From Chitinophagales bacterium (lineage in GTDB: Bacteria > Bacteroidota > Bacteroidia > Chitinophagales > UBA8649): DNA of 15,237 nucleotides. Location: positions 1-15,237 of the forward strand of contig JADHRO010000021.1 in assembly GCA_016777395.1 (NCBI GenBank). The letters run 5' to 3'. The notes under the pieces are model-generated. The model made no database searches and was not told the origin of the DNA. It saw only the letters and a list, made by a program, of their open reading frames with translations. Of this stretch, positions 1-7,485 are shown piece by piece; position 1 is the first letter of the stretch; each line of letters opens with the position of its first letter. A program made the translations under genes and the position numbers.

Positions 1-849
1 TGCAATGATATTTGCTCTTATAGGAGTTCCAATTAAGGCTAAATCTCCAATTACATCTAACAACTTATGACGAGCTGGCTCATTAGGGTAACGCAATGTG
101 ACATTATTTAGAATACCCTCTTTTTCTACCGCAACATCGGGTTTGTCAAAAATTACACGCAGTTTTTCAAGTTCCTTCTCACTAACAGCCCGATCGACAA
201 CAACAATTGCATTGTTTAAATCGCCCCCTTTTATCAAATTCGCTTCTACCAGATACTCCAATTCATGTAAAAAGCAGAAGGTCCTTGCCTTCGAAAACTC
301 TTGTTCAAAATCTGCAATATTATCGATGGAAGAATGCTGTTGGCCCAAAACTTTTGATTGATAATCAATTAGTGCTGTAATTTTATAGTTTGAACTTGGC
401 ATTGCAAGCATCTCTACACCCTTTTCTTCATCAAAGTATTTAATGGTTTCTCTTAGCTCGTAAATTTCTCTTTCTTCGGCTTGCTCCTCCAAACCAGCGG
501 CTAATAACACTTCAATAAATGGCGCTGAACTGCCATCCATAATAGGTATTTCAATCCCATCCAATTCGATTAATAAATTATCGATTTGAAGACCATATAT
601 TCCTGCCATTAAATGTTCAACCGTAGCAACTTTAACCCCGTTCTTCTCAAGGGTAGTTCCACGGTCAACAGAGACCACCAAGTCGCAATCCGCAGGTATA
701 ACAGGTTGATCAGGGCTATCTACACGTTTGAATTTTATTCCAAAATTAGGTGCTGCAGGATGAAAGGTAAGCGTAACGGACTCACCTGTATGCAAACCAA
801 CCCCACTTAACTGAATTGATTTTTTTATAGTTTGTTGATGTAAATTCAT
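1..849 (-). CDS. lpxC: UDP-3-O-acyl-N-acetylglucosamine deacetylase LpxC (5' part; probably LpxC-FabZ fusion)
   Basis: LpxC is the zinc-dependent cytoplasmic deacetylase that commits UDP-3-O-acyl-GlcNAc to lipid A synthesis. The first 283 residues are visible, beginning at the ATG at 849-847, and the frame stays open to the window edge. The TVEH motif gives E78 and H79, equivalent to the general base and a zinc ligand of E. coli LpxC. A later HKLLDVIGDL motif gives H261 and D265, the other two zinc ligands. Both LpxC repeat domains are therefore present and look intact. In Bacteroidota LpxC is usually fused to the dehydratase FabZ; that part would lie beyond the left edge, so the fusion is an inference. 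The start lies two bases after the lpxD stop, which indicates one transcript and probable translational coupling. Confidence 0.96.
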   Translation of the reverse strand, partial: MNLHQQTIKKSIQLSGVGLHTGESVTLTFHPAAPNFGIKFKRVDSPDQPVIPADCDLVVSVDRGTTLEKNGVKVATVEHLMAGIYGLQIDNLLIELDGIEIPIMDGSSAPFIEVLLAAGLEEQAEEREIYELRETIKYFDEEKGVEMLAMPSSNYKITALIDYQSKVLGQQHSSIDNIADFEQEFSKARTFCFLHELEYLVEANLIKGGDLNNAIVVVDRAVSEKELEKLRVIFDKPDVAVEKEGILNNVTLRYPNEPARHKLLDVIGDLALIGTPIRANIIA

Positions 850-851
850 TC

Positions 852-1883
852 TTAATTTTTAGACAAGATCTTTTCTAGTTTTTCTATTCTATCCATTAAC
901 TCACCAATTTTTCGAGTATGAGCAATGTTTTTATAATGTTGACGAAAGGGTTCAGCCGGTGACCCACTAATAGAAGCCCCTGGATTTTCAATTGATTTAC
1001 TCACTCCACTTTGTGCATTGATTTTGACGCCATCTGCTATTTGTATATGACCAACAAATCCAGCTTGACCGCCTACCATTACGTGCTTACCAAGCTTAGT
1101 GCTTCCTGAAACTCCTGCCTGAGCTGCTATAACACTGTGCGATCCGACCTCCACATTGTGGGCTATTTGAACAAGATTATCCAGCTTCGCGCCATCCTTG
1201 ATCAACGTGCTACCAAGAGTAGCCCTATCAATCACCGTATTGGCTCCAATTTCTACATCATTTCCAATTTTAACATTACCCGTTTGGGGTACTTTGATAA
1301 AGGAACCATCTTTTTGAGGTGCAAAGCCAAAACCATCACTACCGATGACCACTCCTGAGTGAATAATGCATCGTTCGCCAAGTAGACTATCTCGATGAAT
1401 CTTAACACCCGCAGAAATGGTGGAATTCTTTTCTATCGATACTGAATCTCCTATATAGCAATTAGGATAAACTTTCACTCCCTCACCGACTGTAACATTC
1501 GAGCCAATATATGAAAATGCGCCAATGTATGCGGTAGGATGGATGTTTGCGGATTCATGAATGAAAGAAGGTTGCTCTATTCCTCTTTTAATAGCAGTAG
1601 ATTCCGTAGAAAATTTTTCTAGAAGAATTGCAAAGCTGTTGTACGGATCTTTAACCCGCAAAAAAGTTGTGCCATTCTTGTTTTTTAGAAGTGAATTTTC
1701 TGAAACTACCAAAACCCCAGCATGCGTTGTTTCCGCATAATGCTCATATTTCGGATTAGCAATAAAACAAAGTGAATCTCTATCTGCTTCTTCTATTTTA
1801 ACTAATTTGTTAACTATAGCTTTAGGATTACCTTCTATTTTGGCATCTAACAGTATGGCAAGTTCTTGAGCAGTTACGCGCAT
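852..1883 (-). CDS. lpxD: UDP-3-O-acylglucosamine N-acyltransferase LpxD
   Basis: LpxD transfers a hydroxyacyl chain from acyl carrier protein to the 2-amino group of UDP-3-O-acylglucosamine, the step following LpxC. The 343 residues match the family length. Residues about 1-100 form the uridine-binding domain. From about 110 to 300 there is a left-handed beta-helix of hexapeptide repeats of the type IGxxVxV, including TVGEGVKV and EIGANTVI. The catalytic histidine is H242 in the QIAHNV motif, matching H239 of E. coli. The FGFAP motif is at 185-189. A C-terminal helix of about 25 residues (MDRIEKLEKIL) is typical of the trimer. The order HD gene, lpxD, lpxC follows the usual Bacteroidota arrangement. 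A TAnnTTTG box directly before the ATG may give it its own promoter. Confidence 0.97.
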   Translation of the reverse strand: MRVTAQELAILLDAKIEGNPKAIVNKLVKIEEADRDSLCFIANPKYEHYAETTHAGVLVVSENSLLKNKNGTTFLRVKDPYNSFAILLEKFSTESTAIKRGIEQPSFIHESANIHPTAYIGAFSYIGSNVTVGEGVKVYPNCYIGDSVSIEKNSTISAGVKIHRDSLLGERCIIHSGVVIGSDGFGFAPQKDGSFIKVPQTGNVKIGNDVEIGANTVIDRATLGSTLIKDGAKLDNLVQIAHNVEVGSHSVIAAQAGVSGSTKLGKHVMVGGQAGFVGHIQIADGVKINAQSGVSKSIENPGASISGSPAEPFRQHYKNIAHTRKIGELMDRIEKLEKILSKN

Positions 1884-1887
1884 GGGA

Positions 1888-1895
1888 CAAAAATA
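1888..1895 (-). promoter_or_regulatory. Candidate -7 promoter element (TATTTTTG) of lpxD, abutting the start codon
   Basis: Read on the minus strand, TATTTTTG is an exact match to the Bacteroidota -7 consensus TAnnTTTG. Only four bases (TCCC) separate it from the lpxD ATG at 1883, so transcription would begin at or next to the start codon and give a leaderless mRNA. No TTG sits at the normal -33 spacing; the nearest usable one is 27 bases upstream. In AT-rich DNA an 8-base match can arise by chance, so this is a candidate only. Confidence 0.35.
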
Positions 1896-1930
1896 ACAAT
1901 TAATTCATTATTACGTGAATTTCAATTGAA

Positions 1931-3154
1931 CTAGTTCTTCTTGGGATAGCAGCAATAATACTTACTTACAGCTTTCTGCATGGCAAGTGAACTCCACTGG
2001 TCTGATGCATCAGCAAAATCCTTCACCTTGCCACCCTTCATTAGAATTTTAATTTTAGCATGCTTAGGGTTGTAGAGATAGCTTGTTATCTCCTGATTAA
2101 TCAAAAGATATTCGGCATCTTTCTCTGAGACCCCAAAACGTTTAATTATATCATTTCTAATCGCTGAAATTTCCTCCTCCTCAAACTGATGATCCTGAAG
2201 TTTAATCTTGAATAAATTTCGATTAACTAAACAATTGGCCAAATGTGCAAGGATTTTATCCTCACTATTCATCCATACTTTAATAGCTGCAAGGATATCA
2301 ATATCATCTAAATTTGAATACCTTATTAAGGTACGCTCATCGAATTCAAAATTGGATTGATTCACTTCATTTTCAATAAAAAACATAAGCGCTTTTGAGC
2401 ATTCCAATACTATCCCTTGATTGACCAAATGTTTTGCCCTGAGAATAAGTTTAACCAACATTTCCTCTGCACATATAACTGTTTTATGCAAATAAACCTG
2501 CCAATACATGATCCTTCTTGAAATAAGAAATTTTTCTACAGAGTATATGCCTTTTGCTTCGACTACCATTTCATTATCGACAACATCCATCATATCTATC
2601 AAACGATTGTAGTTAATAACCCCTTCACTCACCCCCGTAAAAAAGCTATCTCGAGTGAGGTAATCTAAACGATCCACATCTAACTGCCCACTAACCAATT
2701 GGTATAAAAAACGCTTCGGATACTCATCCTTAAAAATCCGGATAGCGACATCCAATTGCCCATTGAAAATTGCATTAAGTTTAGCCATAAACATCAGGGA
2801 AATTTTCTCATGAGCGAGGTCTTGAATTAAGGTGTTCTCGAGGGTGTGAGAAAATGGCCCATGTCCTATATCATGCAAAAGTATTGCAATTTGAGCTCCA
2901 CGCTCCTCTTCTTCCGTAATTTCCACCCCTTTTTGTTTCAAAGTAAAAAGAGCTTTTCGCATTAGGTGATAGGCACCCAAGGCATGGTGAAATCGAGTAT
3001 GATTTGCTCCAGGATACACAAAATCAGTTAAGCCCAATTGCTTAATTCGCTTTAAACGCTGAAAGAAAGGATGCTCAATGATTTGATAAATCAAAGGATC
3101 ATTAACGGCAATGAAACCATGAACTGGGTCGTTGATTACTTTTTGCTTCATCAT
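1931..3154 (-). CDS. HD-domain phosphohydrolase of the SAMHD1/dGTPase-like superfamily
   Basis: This 407-residue protein has every metal-site residue of the SAMHD1-like HD phosphohydrolases. RFHHALG at 54-60 gives R54 and H57 (SAMHD1 R164, H167). LLHDIGHGPFSH at 92-103 gives H94, D95, H98 and H103 (H206, D207, H210, H215). H115 fits H233, and QLDVDRLDYLTRD at 157-169 gives D161 (D311). Relatives hydrolyse deoxynucleoside triphosphates or other phosphoesters, but the substrate here cannot be read from sequence. No signal peptide or membrane segment is seen, so it is probably cytoplasmic. It heads the lpxD-lpxC operon with a 47-base gap to lpxD, an association I recall from other Bacteroidota. 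Two tandem ATG codons (3154 and 3151) open the frame; the conserved-looking INDPVHGFI stretch follows directly, so the start is secure within one codon. Confidence 0.92.
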   Translation of the reverse strand: MMKQKVINDPVHGFIAVNDPLIYQIIEHPFFQRLKRIKQLGLTDFVYPGANHTRFHHALGAYHLMRKALFTLKQKGVEITEEEERGAQIAILLHDIGHGPFSHTLENTLIQDLAHEKISLMFMAKLNAIFNGQLDVAIRIFKDEYPKRFLYQLVSGQLDVDRLDYLTRDSFFTGVSEGVINYNRLIDMMDVVDNEMVVEAKGIYSVEKFLISRRIMYWQVYLHKTVICAEEMLVKLILRAKHLVNQGIVLECSKALMFFIENEVNQSNFEFDERTLIRYSNLDDIDILAAIKVWMNSEDKILAHLANCLVNRNLFKIKLQDHQFEEEEISAIRNDIIKRFGVSEKDAEYLLINQEITSYLYNPKHAKIKILMKGGKVKDFADASDQWSSLAMQKAVSKYYCCYPKKN

Positions 3155-3159
3155 ATATG

Positions 3160-3187
3160 CAAATATAAGTTTTTACGGCAGAAACAA
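3160..3187 (-). promoter_or_regulatory. Candidate promoter of the HD-lpxD-lpxC operon (TTG-N17-TATATTTG)
   Basis: On the minus strand TTG (3187-3185) and TATATTTG (3167-3160) are separated by 17 bases. The second element matches TAnnTTTG exactly; the spacing is slightly under the usual 19 or so. The -7 box ends five bases before the ATG at 3154, so transcription is predicted to start about at the start codon and the mRNA would be leaderless or nearly so. It lies in the 104-base divergent gap shared with the M43 protease gene. Confidence 0.45.
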
Positions 3188-3258
3188 TACCCCTTTCACA
3201 TCTAATAACCGATACCTTAGTTTTCATTATTTGTTGTATTTTCACACAAACTTAAGTC

Positions 3259-4806
3259 ATGAAAAAACTTCTTTTTTTTTTAATCTTATCGGCTAATACT
3301 ATGTATGCGCAGCAGCAAATACATAAATGCTACACGACTGAGTATATTCAAATATTGGAGCAAAAAACTCCCGATTTCAAGAATAATGTTCACTCATTGT
3401 TTAACGCAGCAAAAGTTCATAGTGAAAAATTTCATGAGCATAAATCAACAAATGCATCACCCGATACTGTTTTTCGAATTCCTGTTGTTTTTCATGTGGT
3501 GTTTAATGGGAGTAATCAAAATACAAACTACGCATTATTGCAAAGTCAGCTTGATGTTCTAAATGAAGATTTTCGCCGATTAAATGGAGACACAAGCAAT
3601 ACTAGAGCCATTTTTAAGGATAGAGCAAGTGATGTTGGCTTTGAGTTCTTTTTTGCGACTATCGATCCTGAGGGCAACCCAAGCAATGGAGTGACAAGGA
3701 CATCAACGTCTACGACCTTTAGTTTTTTCAACCTAGATGGGATGAAATCCTCTTCTTCGGGAGGTAAAGATGCGTGGGATACAGACAAATATTTAAATAT
3801 TTGGATTTGTGATTTAGGTGGAGCAATCCTAGGTTTTGCTTATCCGCCATCAAGTGCTCCAAATTGGCCGGCAGGTCAAGGTGCAGGCAACCCAAGTGAA
3901 GAAGGTGTAGTCTTGCATTATGAGGTTGTCGGCAGAAACAACCCTTTAGCTTCAGGTCAACTCTCTATAGCAGACCAAGGCAGAACGGCAGTGCATGAAG
4001 TTGGTCATTATTGGGGCTTGCGGCATATTTGGGGAGATAGCGGAAATCCATTTTTAGGAACACCCGATTGCGACATAACGCAGGATGATGGATTTTTGGA
4101 TACCCCTCATATGGGTAACAACTCACAGCAAGCAGGATGTAGCTTCAGTAAAAACTCTTGCACCAATGGAGAAACACCAGATGAACCAGATATGGTAGAA
4201 AATTACATGGATTATTCCACGGAGTCCTGCCAAAATATGTTCACCCAACAACAAGCAGGCTTAATGAGAAGTATGGCTGTAATTGGTCGTCCTAACGTAG
4301 TTCATGTCATTCAAGACGAACAGTTCAGCTTAAATACTGGCGATTGGATTGTGGTGAATGGAACAGACACCTTTCAAATCGTAGCAGGTGTTACGATCGA
4401 CCTACAAGCTGGAGATGAAGTCATGTTTCTTAATGAGAATAATGGGTTTAACTATACTGTAACGGATGCAAATGTTTCTGTTATGGTCTCAGCAACAGCA
4501 AATGCTACTGAAAATGGAACGATTAGCTTCTCTTCCAGCGCGACAAGCACCAAAAATCTTATCAGCAAAGACTTCTCTATTTTCCCTAATCCAAGCAAGG
4601 ATGTTTTCAATATTCAACATCAATTGGAGGGCAATCAGCTTTATATGAGCTTGTATAATCAAGTGGGTAAGTTAATCATGAATGAGCCAATCGCAGGTAA
4701 AAATAATCAGTTTGATACTAAAGGACTGACCAACGGTGTTTACTTTATACAGATTAGAAATAATTCTTCACTGCTTAGTGTTTCAAAACTGAGTGTAATG
4801 AAATAA
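3259..4806 (+). CDS. Secreted M43 (pappalysin-like) zinc metalloprotease with T9SS type A sorting domain
   Basis: The protein has 515 residues. Residues 1-17 are a signal peptide (MKKLL, hydrophobic core, likely cleavage after A17). A propeptide-like segment follows to about 70. The catalytic domain carries HEVGHYWGLRH at 246-256, the extended zinc motif of metzincins with ligands H246, H250 and H256 and catalytic E247. A Met-turn is at NYMDYS 315-320 (M317). DDGFLDTP (276-283) and cysteines 271, 294, 301 and 324 resemble M43 proteases such as cytophagalysin and ulilysin. Residues about 350-432 form a strand-rich region I do not recognise. The last 75 or so residues, starting at FSIFPNPSKD, are a T9SS type A sorting domain, so the enzyme should cross the outer membrane by T9SS and be anchored or released. 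The substrate is unknown. The flavin reductase gene follows after 10 bases, and porX lies about 700 bases downstream. Confidence 0.95.
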   Translation: MKKLLFFLILSANTMYAQQQIHKCYTTEYIQILEQKTPDFKNNVHSLFNAAKVHSEKFHEHKSTNASPDTVFRIPVVFHVVFNGSNQNTNYALLQSQLDVLNEDFRRLNGDTSNTRAIFKDRASDVGFEFFFATIDPEGNPSNGVTRTSTSTTFSFFNLDGMKSSSSGGKDAWDTDKYLNIWICDLGGAILGFAYPPSSAPNWPAGQGAGNPSEEGVVLHYEVVGRNNPLASGQLSIADQGRTAVHEVGHYWGLRHIWGDSGNPFLGTPDCDITQDDGFLDTPHMGNNSQQAGCSFSKNSCTNGETPDEPDMVENYMDYSTESCQNMFTQQQAGLMRSMAVIGRPNVVHVIQDEQFSLNTGDWIVVNGTDTFQIVAGVTIDLQAGDEVMFLNENNGFNYTVTDANVSVMVSATANATENGTISFSSSATSTKNLISKDFSIFPNPSKDVFNIQHQLEGNQLYMSLYNQVGKLIMNEPIAGKNNQFDTKGLTNGVYFIQIRNNSSLLSVSKLSVMK

Positions 4807-4816
4807 AAAACCAAAA

Positions 4817-5362
4817 ATGATGAAAGTCTTAGCATTCGCAGGAAGCAATAGTAAAGCCTCAATAAATAAACAGTTAGTGGAGTATGCCGCCTCCCTTTTG
4901 GAGGATGCAATGGTGGAACTGATAGATATCAATGATTTTGAAATGACCATATTTGGCATAGACAAGGAAAATGAGCAGGGAATACCTGATTTAGCTTATA
5001 CCTTTGCTGATAAAATTGCTCATTCGGATATCATACTCATCTCACTAGCGGAACACAACGGCGCATATTCTGCTGCATTTAAAAATATATTCGATTGGAT
5101 TTCTCGAATACCAAATCAATCCGTTTTTCAAGATAAAGGTGTTTTTATCCTAGCGACGTCTACAGGAGCCAGAGGCGGTGCAGGTGTTCTTGAAATGGCG
5201 AAGAGTCGTTTTCCATGGAATGGAGGAAAAGTTTTAGCTACCTTTTCCCTTCCTAGCTTTGAGGAAACATTTCAACCTGGTTTTGGTATTATCAATGAAA
5301 GTTTAAAGGAAGAACTACTGCAAAAAATTGCAAAAATTAAGTTAGATTTTTCTGCAAATTAG
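4817..5362 (+). CDS. NADPH-dependent FMN reductase family oxidoreductase (flavodoxin fold)
   Basis: The 181-residue protein matches the NADPH-dependent FMN reductase family (PF03358 type). GSNSKASIN at 9-17 is the FMN phosphate loop after the first beta strand. EHNGAYSAAFKNIFDW is the usual E-[YH]-N-G-x-Y...KN-x-[IL]-DW block that lines the flavin site, and STGARGGAG corresponds to the second flavin loop. Members reduce flavins, quinones, azo dyes or chromate with NAD(P)H; the physiological substrate cannot be inferred. No export signal is present, so it should be cytoplasmic, unlike the secreted protease encoded 10 bases upstream with which it probably shares a transcript. Two tandem ATG codons (4817, 4820) could both serve as start; the second leaves the usual MKVLAFAGS beginning. 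Confidence 0.9.
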   Translation: MMKVLAFAGSNSKASINKQLVEYAASLLEDAMVELIDINDFEMTIFGIDKENEQGIPDLAYTFADKIAHSDIILISLAEHNGAYSAAFKNIFDWISRIPNQSVFQDKGVFILATSTGARGGAGVLEMAKSRFPWNGGKVLATFSLPSFEETFQPGFGIINESLKEELLQKIAKIKLDFSAN

Positions 5363-5498
5363 GTAGTTTTCAATTTTAAGGCAATTTAACTATCGCTCGC
5401 TAAAATAAAATAGGTGATTAAGAAGTTTAATTACTGTAAACTGGGGAATTCCATCTTACTAATTGACGGTCTAAAATATCTGTTAAAAAATAAAAAAT

Positions 5499-7052
5499 AT
5501 GTCAAAAATTAGAATCCTGTGGGCTGATGATGAAATTGATTTGCTTAAACCACAAATCATGTTCCTTGAAAATAAAGGATATGAAATAATACCAGTAACT
5601 AATGGGCAAGATGCCATTGATAAGGTTAAAGAGGAAGAAGTGGATGTAGTCTTTCTCGATGAATCAATGCCCGGTTTATCCGGACTTGAAACGCTGCCTA
5701 AAATAAAGGAAATTCGGCAACACCTTCCCGTAGTTATGATAACCAAAAATGAAGAAGAGGACTTAATGGAGGAGGCTATAGGTTCTCAAATTACGGACTA
5801 TCTAATTAAGCCTGTAAAATCTCAGCAAATACTACTTACCTTAAAAAAAATAGTAGACAATAAACGATTAGTGAAAGCAAAGACTCAATCGAATTATCAG
5901 CAAGAATTTCAACGACTTTTCATGCGAATGCAAGACCATTTAGATTATAACGAATGGGCAGATTTATATAAGAAATTGGTGTTTTGGGAATTGGAATTGG
6001 AGAAGTCTAACACCTATGAAATGGCAGAAATTTTAGCATCGCAGAAAACAGAAGCCAATCGAGAATTTTGCAAGTATGTTAGTAAAAACTATTTAGACTG
6101 GTTCAGTGAAGATGAAGACAAGCCTCTTCTTTCACATAATCTATTTAAAGAGCGCGTATTTGATTTATTAAAAGAGGATAAACCTACTTACTTTATCCTG
6201 ATCGATAATTTACGATATGACCAATGGAAAATACTCGAACCTTCCTTATTGGATAATTTTAAAGTGCAAAATGAGGAAATGTTTTATAGCATCTTACCAA
6301 CAGCTACTCAGTATGCAAGAAATTCAATTTTTAGCGGACTAACGCCGCTTCAGATTAAAGAACATTACCCAAATTATTGGAAAAATGATGAGGAAGATGG
6401 AGGTAAAAACTTATACGAAGAAGAACTGGTTAAAGCGCTTATTAAAAGAAACTTCAAAGACGATTTAAAAATTTCATATACCAAAGTAACCAACTTTGGA
6501 AAAGGAAAAGATTTAGAAGACAAAATTCTAAATGGAATGAATAATCGCTTGAATGTCATAGTATATAACTTTGTCGATACCATTTCGCACGCAAAAACGG
6601 AGATGGATATGATTAAAGAATTGGCTAGTGATGACAGTGCCTACCGATCTTTGACCTTGAGTTGGTTTGAACACTCTCCTCTACAAAATGCCATTAAGAA
6701 ACTAGCCAATAAAGACGTAAATATTGTTATTACAACTGATCACGGAACAAAGTTAGTTTCCCATCCTTCAAAATGCAGTGGAGACAGAGATACAACATCT
6801 AACATCCGATACAAAACTGGTAAAAGTTTAGCATTTGATGCACGGGATGTATTCGAAATTAAGAATCCTGAAGATGCTCAACTACCCGCTTCTCGATTAA
6901 GTTCAAGTTATATCTTTGCAAAAGATGACAATTACCTAATTTATCAAAACAACTACAACAAGTTTGCCACTTACTTCAAAGACACCTTTCAACATGGCGG
7001 ACTTTCTCTAGAAGAAATGATCATTCCATTTGTTGTTTTAAAAAGCAAATAG
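5499..7052 (+). CDS. porX: PorX-type response regulator with PglZ/alkaline-phosphatase-fold effector domain
   Basis: PorX is the response regulator of the type IX secretion system, activated by the histidine kinase PorY. Residues 1-120 are a CheY-like receiver: acidic pair D10/D11, phosphoacceptor D54 in VVFLDESMPG, T82 and K104 in YLIKPV. A helical linker spans about 125-225. The remainder is a PglZ domain of the alkaline phosphatase superfamily, with metal and nucleophile candidates D236 (LIDNLRYDQW), T270 (PTATQYARN), D360 and H364 (FVDTISH), D414 and H415 (TTDHG) and H499 (FQHGG). All expected positions are filled, so a working metal site is likely; PorX of other species has been reported to cleave oligonucleotides. 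There is no DNA-binding winged helix. 517 residues is the normal length. The gene starts after a 136-base gap and leads into tsaE two bases after its stop. A porY partner is not in the window. Confidence 0.95.
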   Translation: MSKIRILWADDEIDLLKPQIMFLENKGYEIIPVTNGQDAIDKVKEEEVDVVFLDESMPGLSGLETLPKIKEIRQHLPVVMITKNEEEDLMEEAIGSQITDYLIKPVKSQQILLTLKKIVDNKRLVKAKTQSNYQQEFQRLFMRMQDHLDYNEWADLYKKLVFWELELEKSNTYEMAEILASQKTEANREFCKYVSKNYLDWFSEDEDKPLLSHNLFKERVFDLLKEDKPTYFILIDNLRYDQWKILEPSLLDNFKVQNEEMFYSILPTATQYARNSIFSGLTPLQIKEHYPNYWKNDEEDGGKNLYEEELVKALIKRNFKDDLKISYTKVTNFGKGKDLEDKILNGMNNRLNVIVYNFVDTISHAKTEMDMIKELASDDSAYRSLTLSWFEHSPLQNAIKKLANKDVNIVITTDHGTKLVSHPSKCSGDRDTTSNIRYKTGKSLAFDARDVFEIKNPEDAQLPASRLSSSYIFAKDDNYLIYQNNYNKFATYFKDTFQHGGLSLEEMIIPFVVLKSK

Positions 7053-7054
7053 TC

Positions 7055-7468
7055 ATGGAGTACACTATTCATAGTTTAGATGAATTAAACATACTTGCGA
7101 AGCAGTTAATTAATCAAGTTAAACAAGAAAGAATTATTCTGTTTGAGGGTGAAATGGGAGCAGGAAAAACCAGTTTAATCAAAGCCATTTGTAAAGAAAT
7201 TGGCTACTCAGAAGATGTAACTAGCCCTACATACTCTATTGTTAATGAATACACTAATAACAATATTCTAATCTATCACTTTGACTTATTCCGCTTAAAG
7301 AACTTAGAAGAGATCTTGGATATCGGGTTTGAAGAATATATAGACAGCACGGCAATCTGTTTAGTGGAATGGCCGGATAAAGCAATGGACCTTATAGACC
7401 ATGGTATGAAGATTCAAATAAAGAAAATAGATGTAAATAGCAGAAAAATTAGTACTTTTAACTTTTAG
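7055..7468 (+). CDS. tsaE: tRNA N6-threonylcarbamoyladenosine (t6A) biosynthesis ATPase TsaE
   Basis: TsaE is the small ATPase that works with TsaD and TsaB to put threonylcarbamoyl on A37 of ANN-decoding tRNAs. The 137 residues fit the family. The Walker A motif GEMGAGKT is at 32-39 with K38 and T39. TSPTYSIVNEY at 56-66, HFDLFRL at 75-81 and LVEWPDK at 103-109 are the other conserved TsaE blocks, the last containing the Walker B-like acidic residue. Its ATG comes two bases after the porX stop, so the two are probably co-translated; the alanine dehydrogenase gene follows after 17 bases. TsaB and TsaD are not in this window. Confidence 0.96.
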   Translation: MEYTIHSLDELNILAKQLINQVKQERIILFEGEMGAGKTSLIKAICKEIGYSEDVTSPTYSIVNEYTNNNILIYHFDLFRLKNLEEILDIGFEEYIDSTAICLVEWPDKAMDLIDHGMKIQIKKIDVNSRKISTFNF

Positions 7469-7485
7469 CTAAGTTCTAATTATTT

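Noticed and set aside
98..810. Two plus-strand reading frames (98-361 and 613-810) opposite lpxC
   Set aside because: They lie antisense to the well-supported lpxC frame, encode low-complexity serine-rich or unrecognisable sequence and match nothing known to me.
3168..3258. Promoter of the M43 protease gene
   Set aside because: TAGTTTTC (3218-3225) and TATTTTCA (3237-3244) only partly match the -7 consensus and neither has a -33 element at normal spacing.
5363..5498. Possible terminator or promoter in the gap before porX
   Set aside because: A short TAGTT/AACTA inverted repeat near 5364-5395 is too weak for a terminator, and TTG at 5463-5465 has no TAnnTTTG box at proper spacing. The gap probably holds the porX promoter, but I cannot place it.
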